Below are positions 32,748-40,405 of a stretch of DNA of 64,000 bases, piece by piece. Source of the stretch: SIG299 sp045531955 (GTDB taxonomy: Bacteria; Bacillota; Clostridia; Lachnospirales; Lachnospiraceae). A model generated the notes under the pieces. The model ran no database searches and was not told the DNA's origin. It saw only the letters and a list, made by a program, of their open reading frames with translations. Both the position numbers and the translations under genes were made by a program. Where the stretch lies: contig JAZSFC010000029.1 in the NCBI GenBank assembly GCA_045531955.1, positions 26,471-90,470 on the forward strand, given 5' to 3'. Position 1 is the first letter of the stretch. Every line of letters begins with the position of its first letter.

Positions 32748-33455
32748 TTGGACACTTCAGTTTTTAAGGCAGTTAAAGATTTGGAATCCATGAGCTTGGA
32801 TAAGTTACCTGCCAAGATATTGAAAAGGTTGACTGATTTTATTGTGTCAGGTGATTTTAGAAAAAATGAGTTTGATAAGTTCATCTGTAAAAACTTCCGG
32901 TTGAGTAGCTCTGAGGTTGTTCGCAGATGGAATTGTAAGCATCCTGATAAATGCAGAACAGAAAACTCAGTTAGAGGTACCAAGAGTATTATTAACAGCT
33001 ATCTGATTTCTCTTTTGGGAATCGATGTTACTAAGTTGAATGAAATCTTTGTTTTGAATGATGAAGAAGCCCTAAAGGATTTAGGTAAAAAATTGTATGC
33101 TTTGAGTTTAGGAGACTTCAATCCATACAAAAGATTTTCATTTAATATCTTCGAGGCCATTGGAGAAGGTTCCGACATAAAAGAGTTTTCAGTAGCAGAT
33201 TGTGAAGCTGAATTGGAATTCCTTAAGGCAATTGATTATATATCCATCTATGGTCAGCTTCAGGCTCTTGACTTAGAAAAAGTGAAGTTTTTGTTAAGTG
33301 TACTGCAGCAGCCGTTGATAAAGAAAGAGAAGGTAGAAAAGAAAACTGTACCAGAACTGAATACTGCCAAGGTAGAGATATGTGCAAATCTAGGCAGGGT
33401 CAGGGGTACTGAGCTTAGTTCGGAGAACTTCAAAATCTCTGGAAGTGTAAATTGA
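32748..33455 (+). CDS. Soluble HTH-like protein, unknown (TTG start)
   Basis: This is a 235-residue protein. GAAAGGGGG at 32732-32740 fits the TTG at 32748 (MDTSVFKAVKDLESM); the frame opens at a GTG in the ribosome site itself. A basic segment (about 45-90: RLSSSEVVRRWNCKHPDKCR) looks like a DNA-binding helix-turn-helix. The rest is helical. No family is recognised. It lies between the possible maintenance protein and the tyrosine recombinase. Confidence 0.6.
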   Translation: MDTSVFKAVKDLESMSLDKLPAKILKRLTDFIVSGDFRKNEFDKFICKNFRLSSSEVVRRWNCKHPDKCRTENSVRGTKSIINSYLISLLGIDVTKLNEIFVLNDEEALKDLGKKLYALSLGDFNPYKRFSFNIFEAIGEGSDIKEFSVADCEAELEFLKAIDYISIYGQLQALDLEKVKFLLSVLQQPLIKKEKVEKKTVPELNTAKVEICANLGRVRGTELSSENFKISGSVN

Positions 33456-33510
33456 CGCTGTTCTTTTGGCAAGGAACTTCGGGTGCTTTCTGTAAAGTGA
33501 AAAAGTATGA

Positions 33511-33539
33511 AGGGTTGCTCGTTTTTGGCAACCCTTTTT
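33511..33539 (+). terminator. Rho-independent terminator
   Basis: AGGGTTGC pairs with GCAACCCT, followed by TTTTC. Confidence 0.8.
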
Positions 33540-33794
33540 CTTCTATATAATAGGAAGTAACTTGCCAATTGTAGCATAACCACCAAATCCACTGCAAACT
33601 TTTTGGCACTTTTAGCCACTGGTAATTTCAGCAAATGAGAGTTATAACAGACACCACCAAAAGGTCGATTAACCGTGGGAAAAGGGCGGTACTTCCATAT
33701 CGCTTCATTTAGGTGCGTTTGGGTTCAGCCTGAGGATACCTTGGTTTTGTTTATAATAGTTCAAACTGGGGCATTCTGTGCGCTCGGATTTTGA

Positions 33795-33818
33795 GTCGTA
33801 AAATATACATATTACGAC
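33795..33818. other. Inverted repeat, possible recombination site
   Basis: GTCGTAA and TTACGAC flank AATATACATA. Short arms around an AT-rich centre upstream of a tyrosine recombinase gene are typical of a crossover or arm site. This is inference from layout. Confidence 0.4.
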
Positions 33819-33936
33819 GTATCCTTTATATTCGGGATTTCCATGAGGTACGTTTTATCTAGCCTGTATATTCCGACATTTTTCCTAAGAGTTTAACGAC
33901 CTTTCAATTTCTGGTATGAAAGGTGGTGAGTGAAAA

Positions 33937-34521
33937 ATGAATAAACGATGTTTGGCTTTAACCAATGAGCAATACATAGAAGCAATTAATCTTTTGAGAG
34001 ATGGCTTCGAACTGGATGGTGTGCACATTCGTGCTAATGATAGAATTGCTACCATATTGGTGCTTGAGGCTACTCTTGGTTTGAGACTTGGTGATGTATT
34101 GAGTCTGAAGTTAAATAGCTTTATTAAAGATGGTAACCGGTGGAGATTGGATATTGAGGAAGATAAGACTGAAAAGAAGAGAAGATTTACTGTACCTCTT
34201 GAGGTATATAGCTTTATCCAGTCGTATGCATTATCACGGGGTATTGGTTCTGAAGCGAAGCTCTTTGACATCTCTGATAGGCAGGTTCAGCGGATGCTTA
34301 CAAAAGTATTTGAGAAGATGGAACTGCCAGTGAAACGATACGGCTCTCATAGTTTCAGAAAGCTCTTTGCAACCAGAGTGTATATGGAAAATGATTATAA
34401 TATTAAATTGGTGCAGACATTGCTTCAGCATGCCAGTCCTGTTACTACACAATGCTATATTGGTATCTCTGAGCAGATGGTAGAAAATGCATTAGCGAAA
34501 ACAGTAAATCATTTGATATAG
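33937..34521 (+). CDS. Minimal tyrosine recombinase
   Basis: This 194-residue protein has all catalytic positions of the phage-integrase family: R50 (LGLRLGDVLSL), a Lys in the beta-hairpin (about 77-81, DKTEKKRRFTVPL), H138-x-x-R141 (HSFRK), H165 (LLQHAS) and nucleophile Y174 (CYIG). The usual N-terminal core-binding SAM-like domain is missing; only about 20 residues precede the catalytic domain. Such short forms act as DNA invertases or element resolvases. It could invert or resolve DNA within this element, using the inverted repeat at 33795, or be a second integrase. The ribosome site is GAAAGGTGGTG. Confidence 0.85.
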   Translation: MNKRCLALTNEQYIEAINLLRDGFELDGVHIRANDRIATILVLEATLGLRLGDVLSLKLNSFIKDGNRWRLDIEEDKTEKKRRFTVPLEVYSFIQSYALSRGIGSEAKLFDISDRQVQRMLTKVFEKMELPVKRYGSHSFRKLFATRVYMENDYNIKLVQTLLQHASPVTTQCYIGISEQMVENALAKTVNHLI

Positions 34522-34537
34522 AAAGGCAGGTTTGCAA

Positions 34538-35716
34538 GTGAAAGCATACGTTGAAGCATTGGGTTTTAAGTTTGAGTGCGATGTTGAAATAGAAGAAATA
34601 GAAGAAATAGGTACATGTCCATATGCATATTATCGAATGCGTGGAAGGAAGATAACTCCTTTACAAGCATTTGAAATACTATCTGATATTGATAGAGTTT
34701 GTTATTGTCTCTTTTTAGTCAATTCATTTGTCTTTTCAAGAAAACAAGACATTGTGAGGCCAGATGGTTATGTGGGATATAATCATTTTTTGTTTGAGAG
34801 ACGTTTTCGCATTGATGAAATAGTACACGATTTGGCTATATTGAAAAAAGTGTATCCTTATCTGGACTTAGTGATAGCATTTACTGATGACAGCTACAAA
34901 AATTTCATGCAAAAGGTACATGATGCAGAATTTCCGTTACAGGAGTTTTGTATAAAAGATTTTGAAGAAAGAATAATCTGCGGTATTCATGTGCATGATG
35001 ATGTGATTCATGTGTTAGATGCGGAAAATGCCAGAGTTAAGTATCGTGAGTATAATATGAAGTATGGATGTCCGAATGAATATGTTTTTAGTATGGAATA
35101 TTATGATTCAGGACGAAAGTTCTGTCATGATTCATATTACAAACAATTAGTTGCAAATAATGATGATGAAGGTTCAGAGGATGAATCTGAAAAAACAGAG
35201 TTGATTACTTATACATGTCCTTTGATAACTGATAATTTATATGACTTGAGTTTGGAAATGAGCTTTATACAAAAGATGGTAGTTTTTTATAAACATTTGA
35301 AGGAACCTGAGAGATTCAAGGCTTGGATTATTTCTCAGTATTTGTATGATGCTCAGGAACAAGGATATAGCATAGATACAGCATGGAATATGATGGTAAA
35401 TAGTAAAGTTGGTGCAAGCTATCTAAGGGGTACTTCGAGCGACCTTTCTTTTTCTGAAGTAGATTCAGAAGTGGGTCATCTTTATGAAAAAGAAGATATC
35501 CATATGCTAAGAGGGGTCACTGATATGATTGAGGATATACAGAAATTGCTTGATATCCTTGACAAGTATGAGATCGATTACGGCGATGCATTTAAGCATG
35601 TATGTTATGAGGATTTTTGCCATGCTTTAACATTTGAGGATTCCATATCTGAGACAGAGCTATATGAGTTGCTTGTCGGAAAGATAAGTATTGAAAAGTT
35701 GATACCTTATAACTAA
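34538..35716 (+). CDS. Soluble protein, unknown (392 aa)
   Basis: This 392-residue protein starts MKAYVEALGFKFECDVE. The GTG at 34538 fits AAAGGCAGG (34523-34530) better than the TTG six bases earlier. Tyr/Asp/His-rich, with no transmembrane part or known domain. It starts 16 bases after the recombinase stop, so it may be co-transcribed. GGGGTA lies at 35427. Confidence 0.6.
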   Translation: MKAYVEALGFKFECDVEIEEIEEIGTCPYAYYRMRGRKITPLQAFEILSDIDRVCYCLFLVNSFVFSRKQDIVRPDGYVGYNHFLFERRFRIDEIVHDLAILKKVYPYLDLVIAFTDDSYKNFMQKVHDAEFPLQEFCIKDFEERIICGIHVHDDVIHVLDAENARVKYREYNMKYGCPNEYVFSMEYYDSGRKFCHDSYYKQLVANNDDEGSEDESEKTELITYTCPLITDNLYDLSLEMSFIQKMVVFYKHLKEPERFKAWIISQYLYDAQEQGYSIDTAWNMMVNSKVGASYLRGTSSDLSFSEVDSEVGHLYEKEDIHMLRGVTDMIEDIQKLLDILDKYEIDYGDAFKHVCYEDFCHALTFEDSISETELYELLVGKISIEKLIPYN

Positions 35717-35735
35717 TAAGAAGGGAGTTGAATGT

Positions 35736-36362
35736 ATGAAATTATATTGGTGGTCATTTGAAAAAAGGTTTGACAGTTGGCATTTACAGGGGGTTGTTGA
35801 AGGGCATAATAAATATGCTGATGGCACAATAGTTATAACCACTCCGATTAAGAGCATTGTGTGCAGTGATAATAAGGAGCTTGCGGTTATCACGGAGTCA
35901 GGTTCTCATTATACTTTGCCTTGCGAGGAGATGAGAAATGTTGTAAGTCTAAAGCAATTCTGCGAAGAGTCTAAGATGCAGATGCTTTGGGATGTTATTA
36001 CTGATGCTCTCAGTAAGGATGAAAAGAGTGTAAAGAAAATGCTCTGTGAAAGAAATAGTTTATATATCAGGACAGTTAGTGCAACGGCTTGTCGAGCTTG
36101 TTTCAAGGGTAAGAATGGAAGGTATTCGTGGGTAATATTTTTCCCGGAGAGTAAGCCTGAGAGAAAGGTACATATTGCAATTGATAAAGTATTTGACCTT
36201 GATATTATGCTTGGTCATAAAACATGGGGTATTGAGAATATCTCAGGTGTATCCTCAGTGATTATTGATAACCGTGGAGAAGCTTTTACAATTTGCCGTG
36301 ACGTTGAGTTACCATTAGAAGTTCCTAAAAATGCTATTCAAACTATGACAATTTGTGAGTGA
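35736..36362 (+). CDS. Soluble protein, unknown (208 aa)
   Basis: This is a 208-residue protein (MKLYWWSFEKRFDSW) with an N-terminal beta-rich part, a helical middle and a Cys pair (ATACRACF, about 127). No family is recognised. GAAGGGAG precedes the start. It overlaps the upstream open frame of the next gene, so the three genes from 34,538 look like one unit. Confidence 0.6.
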   Translation: MKLYWWSFEKRFDSWHLQGVVEGHNKYADGTIVITTPIKSIVCSDNKELAVITESGSHYTLPCEEMRNVVSLKQFCEESKMQMLWDVITDALSKDEKSVKKMLCERNSLYIRTVSATACRACFKGKNGRYSWVIFFPESKPERKVHIAIDKVFDLDIMLGHKTWGIENISGVSSVIIDNRGEAFTICRDVELPLEVPKNAIQTMTICE

Positions 36363-36376
36363 TGGGGAGAAAAGCT

Positions 36377-36637
36377 ATGAGTGATGTTGCATTTTTGATA
36401 GAGAACTTCTGTGATACTACGAGTGATTGCAGATTCAGAAGCAGTTATTCAGGCAGGTTTATGTATGGAAAAACTTGTGTGGGTATTGATATTGATAGCC
36501 TGCGGTTATCTATGTTGGTAGAGCTAACGGAGTATTTGATGCTAAATGGTATTCCTGATGTGGCGGAAACCTTAGGCAGGGTTTGCTATGACAACATGGG
36601 TAAAAACTATATCATCTATTTCCCTGATATTCATTAA
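36377..36637 (+). CDS. Small soluble protein, unknown
   Basis: This 86-residue protein starts MSDVAFLIENFCDTTSD. GGGGAG at 36364 sits correctly before the ATG at 36377; earlier in-frame GTG/ATG codons overlap the previous gene and have no better site. Followed by a hairpin terminator. Confidence 0.6.
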   Translation: MSDVAFLIENFCDTTSDCRFRSSYSGRFMYGKTCVGIDIDSLRLSMLVELTEYLMLNGIPDVAETLGRVCYDNMGKNYIIYFPDIH

Positions 36638-36642
36638 CCGCT

Positions 36643-36678
36643 AAAGGGCTTTAGGGAGACTCCTAAGGCTCTTTCAAA
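36643..36678 (+). terminator. Hairpin terminator
   Basis: AAAGGGCTTTAGG pairs with CCTAAGGCTCTTT with one mismatch; the following run is weak. Confidence 0.6.
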
Positions 36679-36755
36679 TTTGGGAGATAAATATGTTGTA
36701 ATGTAGGTTTTATCAAAATTGATTAATAATATAGAAGAAATACGACCTTTTTATG

Positions 36756-36811
36756 AGGCATCTTAAGCAGCATGTTTTGAATTGAAATATTCTGCTTGAG
36801 GTGCCTTTTTT
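36756..36811 (+). terminator. Long rho-independent terminator
   Basis: AGGCATCTTAAGCAG pairs with CTGCTTGAGGTGCCT with a few mismatches, followed by TTTTTT. Confidence 0.75.
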
Positions 36812-36987
36812 CTATGCGATTTCCGGTATCGGTGGCGATTTGACAACTTTCTGAGTGAGAGCTAACATGCCAACACGCAAAGCATCATCTCTATATTGCC
36901 TGTGCCGTGTGCTAAGGGTTTCATTACAAATTAATATTATTCCTGAGCTTCTGTATAGCCAGTATCAAAATTATGGAGGTATTGTGT

Positions 36988-37143
36988 ATGCAGGGTGATG
37001 AGTTGAGTTTAATAAAGAGCGATGTAAAAGTGCGAGCTTTTATTGAACTGTTATTCAGGAGTAATCAAATTGATTATGAGGTGTATGCTTGGTGTTTGAA
37101 AAAAATTAAGGAGGGAAAAAAGGATGTCATTATTGACAAGTAA
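36988..37143 (+). CDS. 51-residue protein overlapping the serine recombinase start
   Basis: This short gene reads MQGDELSLIKSDVKVRAFIE, continues LLFRSNQIDYEVYAWCLKKI and ends KEGKKDVIIDK at a TAA in 37141-37143. GGAGG lies about 9 bases before the ATG. Its last 20 bases overlap the start of the recombinase, whose ribosome site GGAGGGAAAAAAGG lies inside this gene, so translation is probably coupled. The short helical, SHOCT-like composition suggests an accessory or regulatory partner; the function is unknown. Confidence 0.6.
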   Translation: MQGDELSLIKSDVKVRAFIELLFRSNQIDYEVYAWCLKKIKEGKKDVIIDK

Positions 37144-39100
37144 GTACTCAGATGAGCAAATTCAAATGATGCCCTTGACAGAGTTCTTTTCATTAGCTGA
37201 GTTTGATGATATTTTTTATTCAAAGCGAATGTTAAGAGTGGGGTACTACGCAAGAGAGTCTACGACTCATGATGAACAGCTCCGAGCATTGGATGCACAG
37301 AAGGAGAGATTATCAAACAATATTTTAAATAATCCTATGTTTACTATTGAGAATAAGCATAGGTTTGTTGATGAAGGTATTTCGGGGCGTACCACTGTAA
37401 AAAGAGTAGCGTTACAATCAGCAATCGAGGCAGCAAGCCGACATGAATATGATGTGTTAATTGTGCAGGATGTCTATCGGTTGGGACGAAACTTACGAGA
37501 GCTTTTAAATAATATTGACATATTTAAAAACTATAAAGTAGGTATACTTATTCTTACTGGTAGGTACTGGACATACAATTTATCTGAGACAGATATTGTG
37601 CGTTTGGCTGTTGATGGAGGTATGGCTCAGGGAGAATCTATGCGTACCTCGAAGCGAGTGAATAATGGTATAGAAACATATAGAGAGCGTGGTCAGCTTA
37701 TTGTTTCTGAATTATTTGGTTATGATTACGTAAGAAATTTTGACCCACGTAAAAACACATTTAGAATTAATCCAGTTGATGGTTTGACTGTCAGAAAGAT
37801 ATTTGAGCTTTATACACATCCTGATTTGAGTCAGCGTATGGGTTCAGCAAAAATAGCACGATATCTGAATGTAAACGGATATAAGGGTCCAAGTGGTAAG
37901 CTCGATTGGTCAGCTTCCAAGGTTAATAGAGTCCTTAAGAATGAAAAATATATGGGCTATATTTTATATGGAAAGTGGAAGGTCGTTGATAATGTAACTG
38001 GTAGGAAAATTGCTACGCATATTGAGCCAATTCGTGATAGTTATGATGAAAATGGCAATTTAATCAAGGGTAATCTTGTTAAGGGTAACTGGGAACCATT
38101 GATTAATGAAGAAACATGGTGGTTAGCTCATGAAATTCGTACATCAAGTAGTGGTAAATATATTAATTCAAAGAAGGGTGCTTTGAGAGCAGGATTGCGT
38201 TCATCAAGTGATATTATTGCACAGAAGTCGTATTGTGCTTGTGGATATACGCGTTCTCCACAATATGTACATACAGCAAAATACGATGAAAATGGGGTAT
38301 TGGTGACACCTCCTCAGTTTCGATATACTTGTAGGTGTCAGATTAATGCTGACAGTTGTGGACATCGTGGATTTGTTAATGGAAAACCATTTTCTCCTTG
38401 CAAGATTCCTGCGGCTTCTGAAACAAAGTTATGGTTAATGTCATTAAAGGTATTTGAATATATGTTTGGTGAGTCAAGTGCAGAGATAATTGCTACACTG
38501 AAATTGGTAAGTGAAGCAAGAAAAAGTATTTCTATAACACCAGAAGGTAAAACTATGGAACAGTTGCAGAAAGAACTTGAAAAAGTCGAAGTCCAGATTG
38601 AAAATCTATACCTTAAAAATTTGGCAGGAGAAATTGATGATAATATGCGTAAGCAGTTGATGGTGCGTTTGGAAGAAAATAAAATATCAATTGAGAACAG
38701 TATCGCTTCATGTAACGCAATTGAGTCAAGAAATGCAAAAAGTGAGTATGATTTTAAAGCAATCGAAGAACGACTCAATTCCTATGTTGATTTTACTGGA
38801 AAAAAAGTTTCTGATGAGTTAATTGACTTGTTTGTCGAACGTATTATCTACCGTGATAATGATGAGTATTTATGGGAAATGAATTTATCAGGAATACGTT
38901 CAAATCCAAATCAATATCGTATAGGAGAATATGATAAGGACTATGCCGATATGTTATGTGATGATAAAAACTTTAATATCATTCACAAATTTATCATCTC
39001 TGTCGAGGAGTGTGAAAAGTATATGAAGTCTGACTTGATAAATCGTAGGTTTATACCGAGGTATTGGAAACCTATCACAGTAAAGATAGCAATTAAGTAA
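37124..39100 (+). CDS. Large serine recombinase (element integrase)
   Basis: This 658-residue recombinase has an N-terminal resolvase domain at about 37-190 with the nucleophile Ser46 in YYARESTTHDEQL and a conserved YRLGRNLREL arginine cluster. It is followed by the recombinase domain (about 210-330), a Cys-rich zinc ribbon (CACG, CRC and SCGH, about 365-410) and a coiled coil (about 470-550). Length and domain order suit an intact integrase that joins attP and attB without host factors. It is the last element gene before the chromosome, consistent with integration next to its own gene. It has a longer N-terminal extension than Tn4451-type TnpX. Confidence 0.92.
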   Translation: MSLLTSKYSDEQIQMMPLTEFFSLAEFDDIFYSKRMLRVGYYARESTTHDEQLRALDAQKERLSNNILNNPMFTIENKHRFVDEGISGRTTVKRVALQSAIEAASRHEYDVLIVQDVYRLGRNLRELLNNIDIFKNYKVGILILTGRYWTYNLSETDIVRLAVDGGMAQGESMRTSKRVNNGIETYRERGQLIVSELFGYDYVRNFDPRKNTFRINPVDGLTVRKIFELYTHPDLSQRMGSAKIARYLNVNGYKGPSGKLDWSASKVNRVLKNEKYMGYILYGKWKVVDNVTGRKIATHIEPIRDSYDENGNLIKGNLVKGNWEPLINEETWWLAHEIRTSSSGKYINSKKGALRAGLRSSSDIIAQKSYCACGYTRSPQYVHTAKYDENGVLVTPPQFRYTCRCQINADSCGHRGFVNGKPFSPCKIPAASETKLWLMSLKVFEYMFGESSAEIIATLKLVSEARKSISITPEGKTMEQLQKELEKVEVQIENLYLKNLAGEIDDNMRKQLMVRLEENKISIENSIASCNAIESRNAKSEYDFKAIEERLNSYVDFTGKKVSDELIDLFVERIIYRDNDEYLWEMNLSGIRSNPNQYRIGEYDKDYADMLCDDKNFNIIHKFIISVEECEKYMKSDLINRRFIPRYWKPITVKIAIK

Positions 39101-39149
39101 TGGAAGAGCCATCAGACATGTGTCTGGTGGTTTTCTTCTGGGTATTTCT

Positions 39150-39260
39150 AAAGCAATGTTTCATTATTGCTCCTTTTAAAGCAACGTTTCATCATTGCCT
39201 GTATTCGGTCTATAGCTGTGTTTCTTCACAGCCCTATTTAAAGCCACGTTTCATCATTGC
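39150..39260 (+). repeat. Four imperfect dyad repeats at the element edge
   Basis: AAAGCAATGTTTCATTATTG and near copies start at 39150, 39178, 39212 (diverged) and 39240, with offsets 28, 34 and 28. Each is a small hairpin. The diverged copy keeps a perfect stem by changing both arms (GCTGTG/CACAGC), which argues that the dyad shape matters. Being just behind the integrase gene, these may be recombinase-binding sites of the attachment region. Confidence 0.6.
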
Positions 39261-39306
39261 AGCCGACCAGGCAGAAAAGTTAGCTGCTATGGCAGAAGAA
39301 AATTAA
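39249..39306 (+). pseudogene. 3' end of a host gene cut by the element (candidate)
   Basis: Just after the last dyad repeat a frame reads IIAADQAEKLAAMAEEN and stops, followed by a strong terminator. The Ala/Glu-rich helical ending looks like the C-terminus of a normal protein, not of the recombinase-strand context before it. I infer the tail of the gene into which the element inserted. The rest should lie beyond the left end of the element. The identity of the parent gene cannot be told from 17 residues. Confidence 0.4.
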
Positions 39307-39322
39307 GAAAATAAGCATAAGA

Positions 39323-39358
39323 AAAGCCTGTTTGCGTGAAAACGCAGACAGGCTTTTT
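39323..39358. terminator. Bidirectional terminator
   Basis: AAAGCCTG..TGCGT pairs with ACGCA..CAGGCTTT, with T-runs on both sides, between the truncated host gene and the AraC-type gene. Confidence 0.85.
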
Positions 39359-39359
39359 A

Positions 39360-40217
39360 CTATACGGGAAATACATTGTGTTTATTGTAAATATTCCGGT
39401 ATTCGCTTGGGGAAAAACCGGTGATTTTGCGGAAGGCATTGGAAAAGTTATGGGCATCGGTAAAACCAAGCCGGAAAGCAATCTGGGAAACTGGCTCAGC
39501 TGTTTCGCTTAAATCCGCCTTTGCCCGGTCCATTTTAACCTGCAAAATATATTGCTTTAAGGAGATACCTGCCCGCTGTTTAAAAAAGGTGGTCAGGTAT
39601 TTTTCGTTATAGCCGAAATAATTTGCTACCTGGGCAACCTTTAAATTATCGGTGAGATGCCAGGAAACATAGTCGCAGATATCGCGATAGAACTGCTCTT
39701 TAATGATGTTGTTACCATAGGCCGGATATACCCGGCTTTGCAATGCGACTTCAGCTAAAACAGCACTGCAAAGATAGCGGTTTAGTGTTAATTCACGATA
39801 ACGCCGGTCAGAGTCCTGCAACTGTTTCATCAATATGATGATGCGGTCGGGAGATGATAAGCTTCCTTGTTCCGGAAGAAGAAGCTGTCCGGCGGTATAA
39901 GAAAGTTGGTTGTTTTCAGAGAGCATTTCGTGGTTGTTCTGTTCGTTGTTGTATCCGAAATGCATCCAGTAGAAGGAACAGAGAGAGGTATTTGTGCCGT
40001 GCTGAAATTGATTAGGAGGCATCAATAAATATTCTCCCGGGTTGATAATATAATCTTTTTGGTCTGTTCCGATAAATAGCGTGCCTTCTATAACTACAAA
40101 TAGTTCGTAGTCCTGCAAAACGCGGGTGAGATGAATCCAGGATTTCTCCGGTGCAACGAATTTACCGCACCAATGATAGATAAATTCTTTTTCGGCATTA
40201 AAACGGATATAGTTCAT
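39360..40217 (-). CDS. AraC-family transcriptional regulator
   Basis: This 285-residue regulator has an N-terminal cupin-like sensor at about 25-90 (YELFVVIEGTLFIG, INPGEYLLMPPNQ) and a C-terminal pair of AraC HTHs at about 185-280 (VANYFGYNEKYLTTFFKQ, then IAFRLGFTDAHNFSNAFRK and FSPSEYR). The length and domain order are usual for sugar-responsive AraC proteins. It is divergent from the GGDEF/EAL gene. AAAGGAGGGG precedes the start. The ligand and targets are unknown. Confidence 0.9.
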   Translation of the reverse strand: MNYIRFNAEKEFIYHWCGKFVAPEKSWIHLTRVLQDYELFVVIEGTLFIGTDQKDYIINPGEYLLMPPNQFQHGTNTSLCSFYWMHFGYNNEQNNHEMLSENNQLSYTAGQLLLPEQGSLSSPDRIIILMKQLQDSDRRYRELTLNRYLCSAVLAEVALQSRVYPAYGNNIIKEQFYRDICDYVSWHLTDNLKVAQVANYFGYNEKYLTTFFKQRAGISLKQYILQVKMDRAKADLSETAEPVSQIAFRLGFTDAHNFSNAFRKITGFSPSEYRNIYNKHNVFPV

Positions 40218-40237
40218 GTAACCCCTCCTTTGTTGTA

Positions 40238-40266
40238 ATTATACAACCTTTTTACACTTGATGTAA
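40238..40266 (-). promoter_or_regulatory. Promoter of the AraC-type gene
   Basis: On the minus strand: TTACAT (40266-40261), 17 bases, TATAAT (40243-40238). Confidence 0.65.
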
Positions 40267-40323
40267 ATAGAAAGAATTTGTATACAAAAGTTAACAAATA
40301 GGAGTGTATTACATTACTTTTTC

Positions 40324-40352
40324 TTGCAATAAAGAAAAAATAGTAATATAAT
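40324..40352 (+). promoter_or_regulatory. Promoter of the EAL-domain gene
   Basis: TTGCAA (40324-40329), 17 bases, TATAAT (40347-40352), about 55 bases before the start codon. Confidence 0.75.
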
Positions 40353-40405
40353 TGAGTTATATTAGACTAACTTGGATAAATATGTGTGTTTTGAAAGAGG
40401 ATTCT

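Larger units (their letters stand above)
33456..33936. other. Intergenic region with terminator and recombinase-like inverted repeat
   Basis: About 480 bases without a gene. It holds the terminator at 33511-33539 and a 7-bp inverted repeat with 10-bp centre (33795-33818) upstream of the tyrosine recombinase. Its GC content is higher than that of the flanking genes. No promoter is obvious. Confidence 0.5.
36638..36987. other. Intergenic region with two terminators
   Basis: About 350 bases without a gene, between the unknown operon and the recombinase genes. It contains the terminators at 36643-36678 and 36756-36811. The 170 bases after the second terminator probably hold the recombinase promoter, which I cannot place with confidence. 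Confidence 0.5.

Noticed and set aside
1..39100. GGGGTA explained as Gly-Val codon pairs
   Set aside because: Occurrences are spread over all three frames, many are intergenic, and two are on the + strand inside minus-strand genes.
1..39100. Prophage
   Set aside because: No capsid, terminase, portal, tail or lysis gene is recognisable; the content is regulatory, surface and recombination genes.
39100..39306. 68-residue frame as a complete gene
   Set aside because: It starts in the recombinase stop region and runs through the dyad repeats; only the last 17 residues look like protein, so a truncated host gene is more likely.
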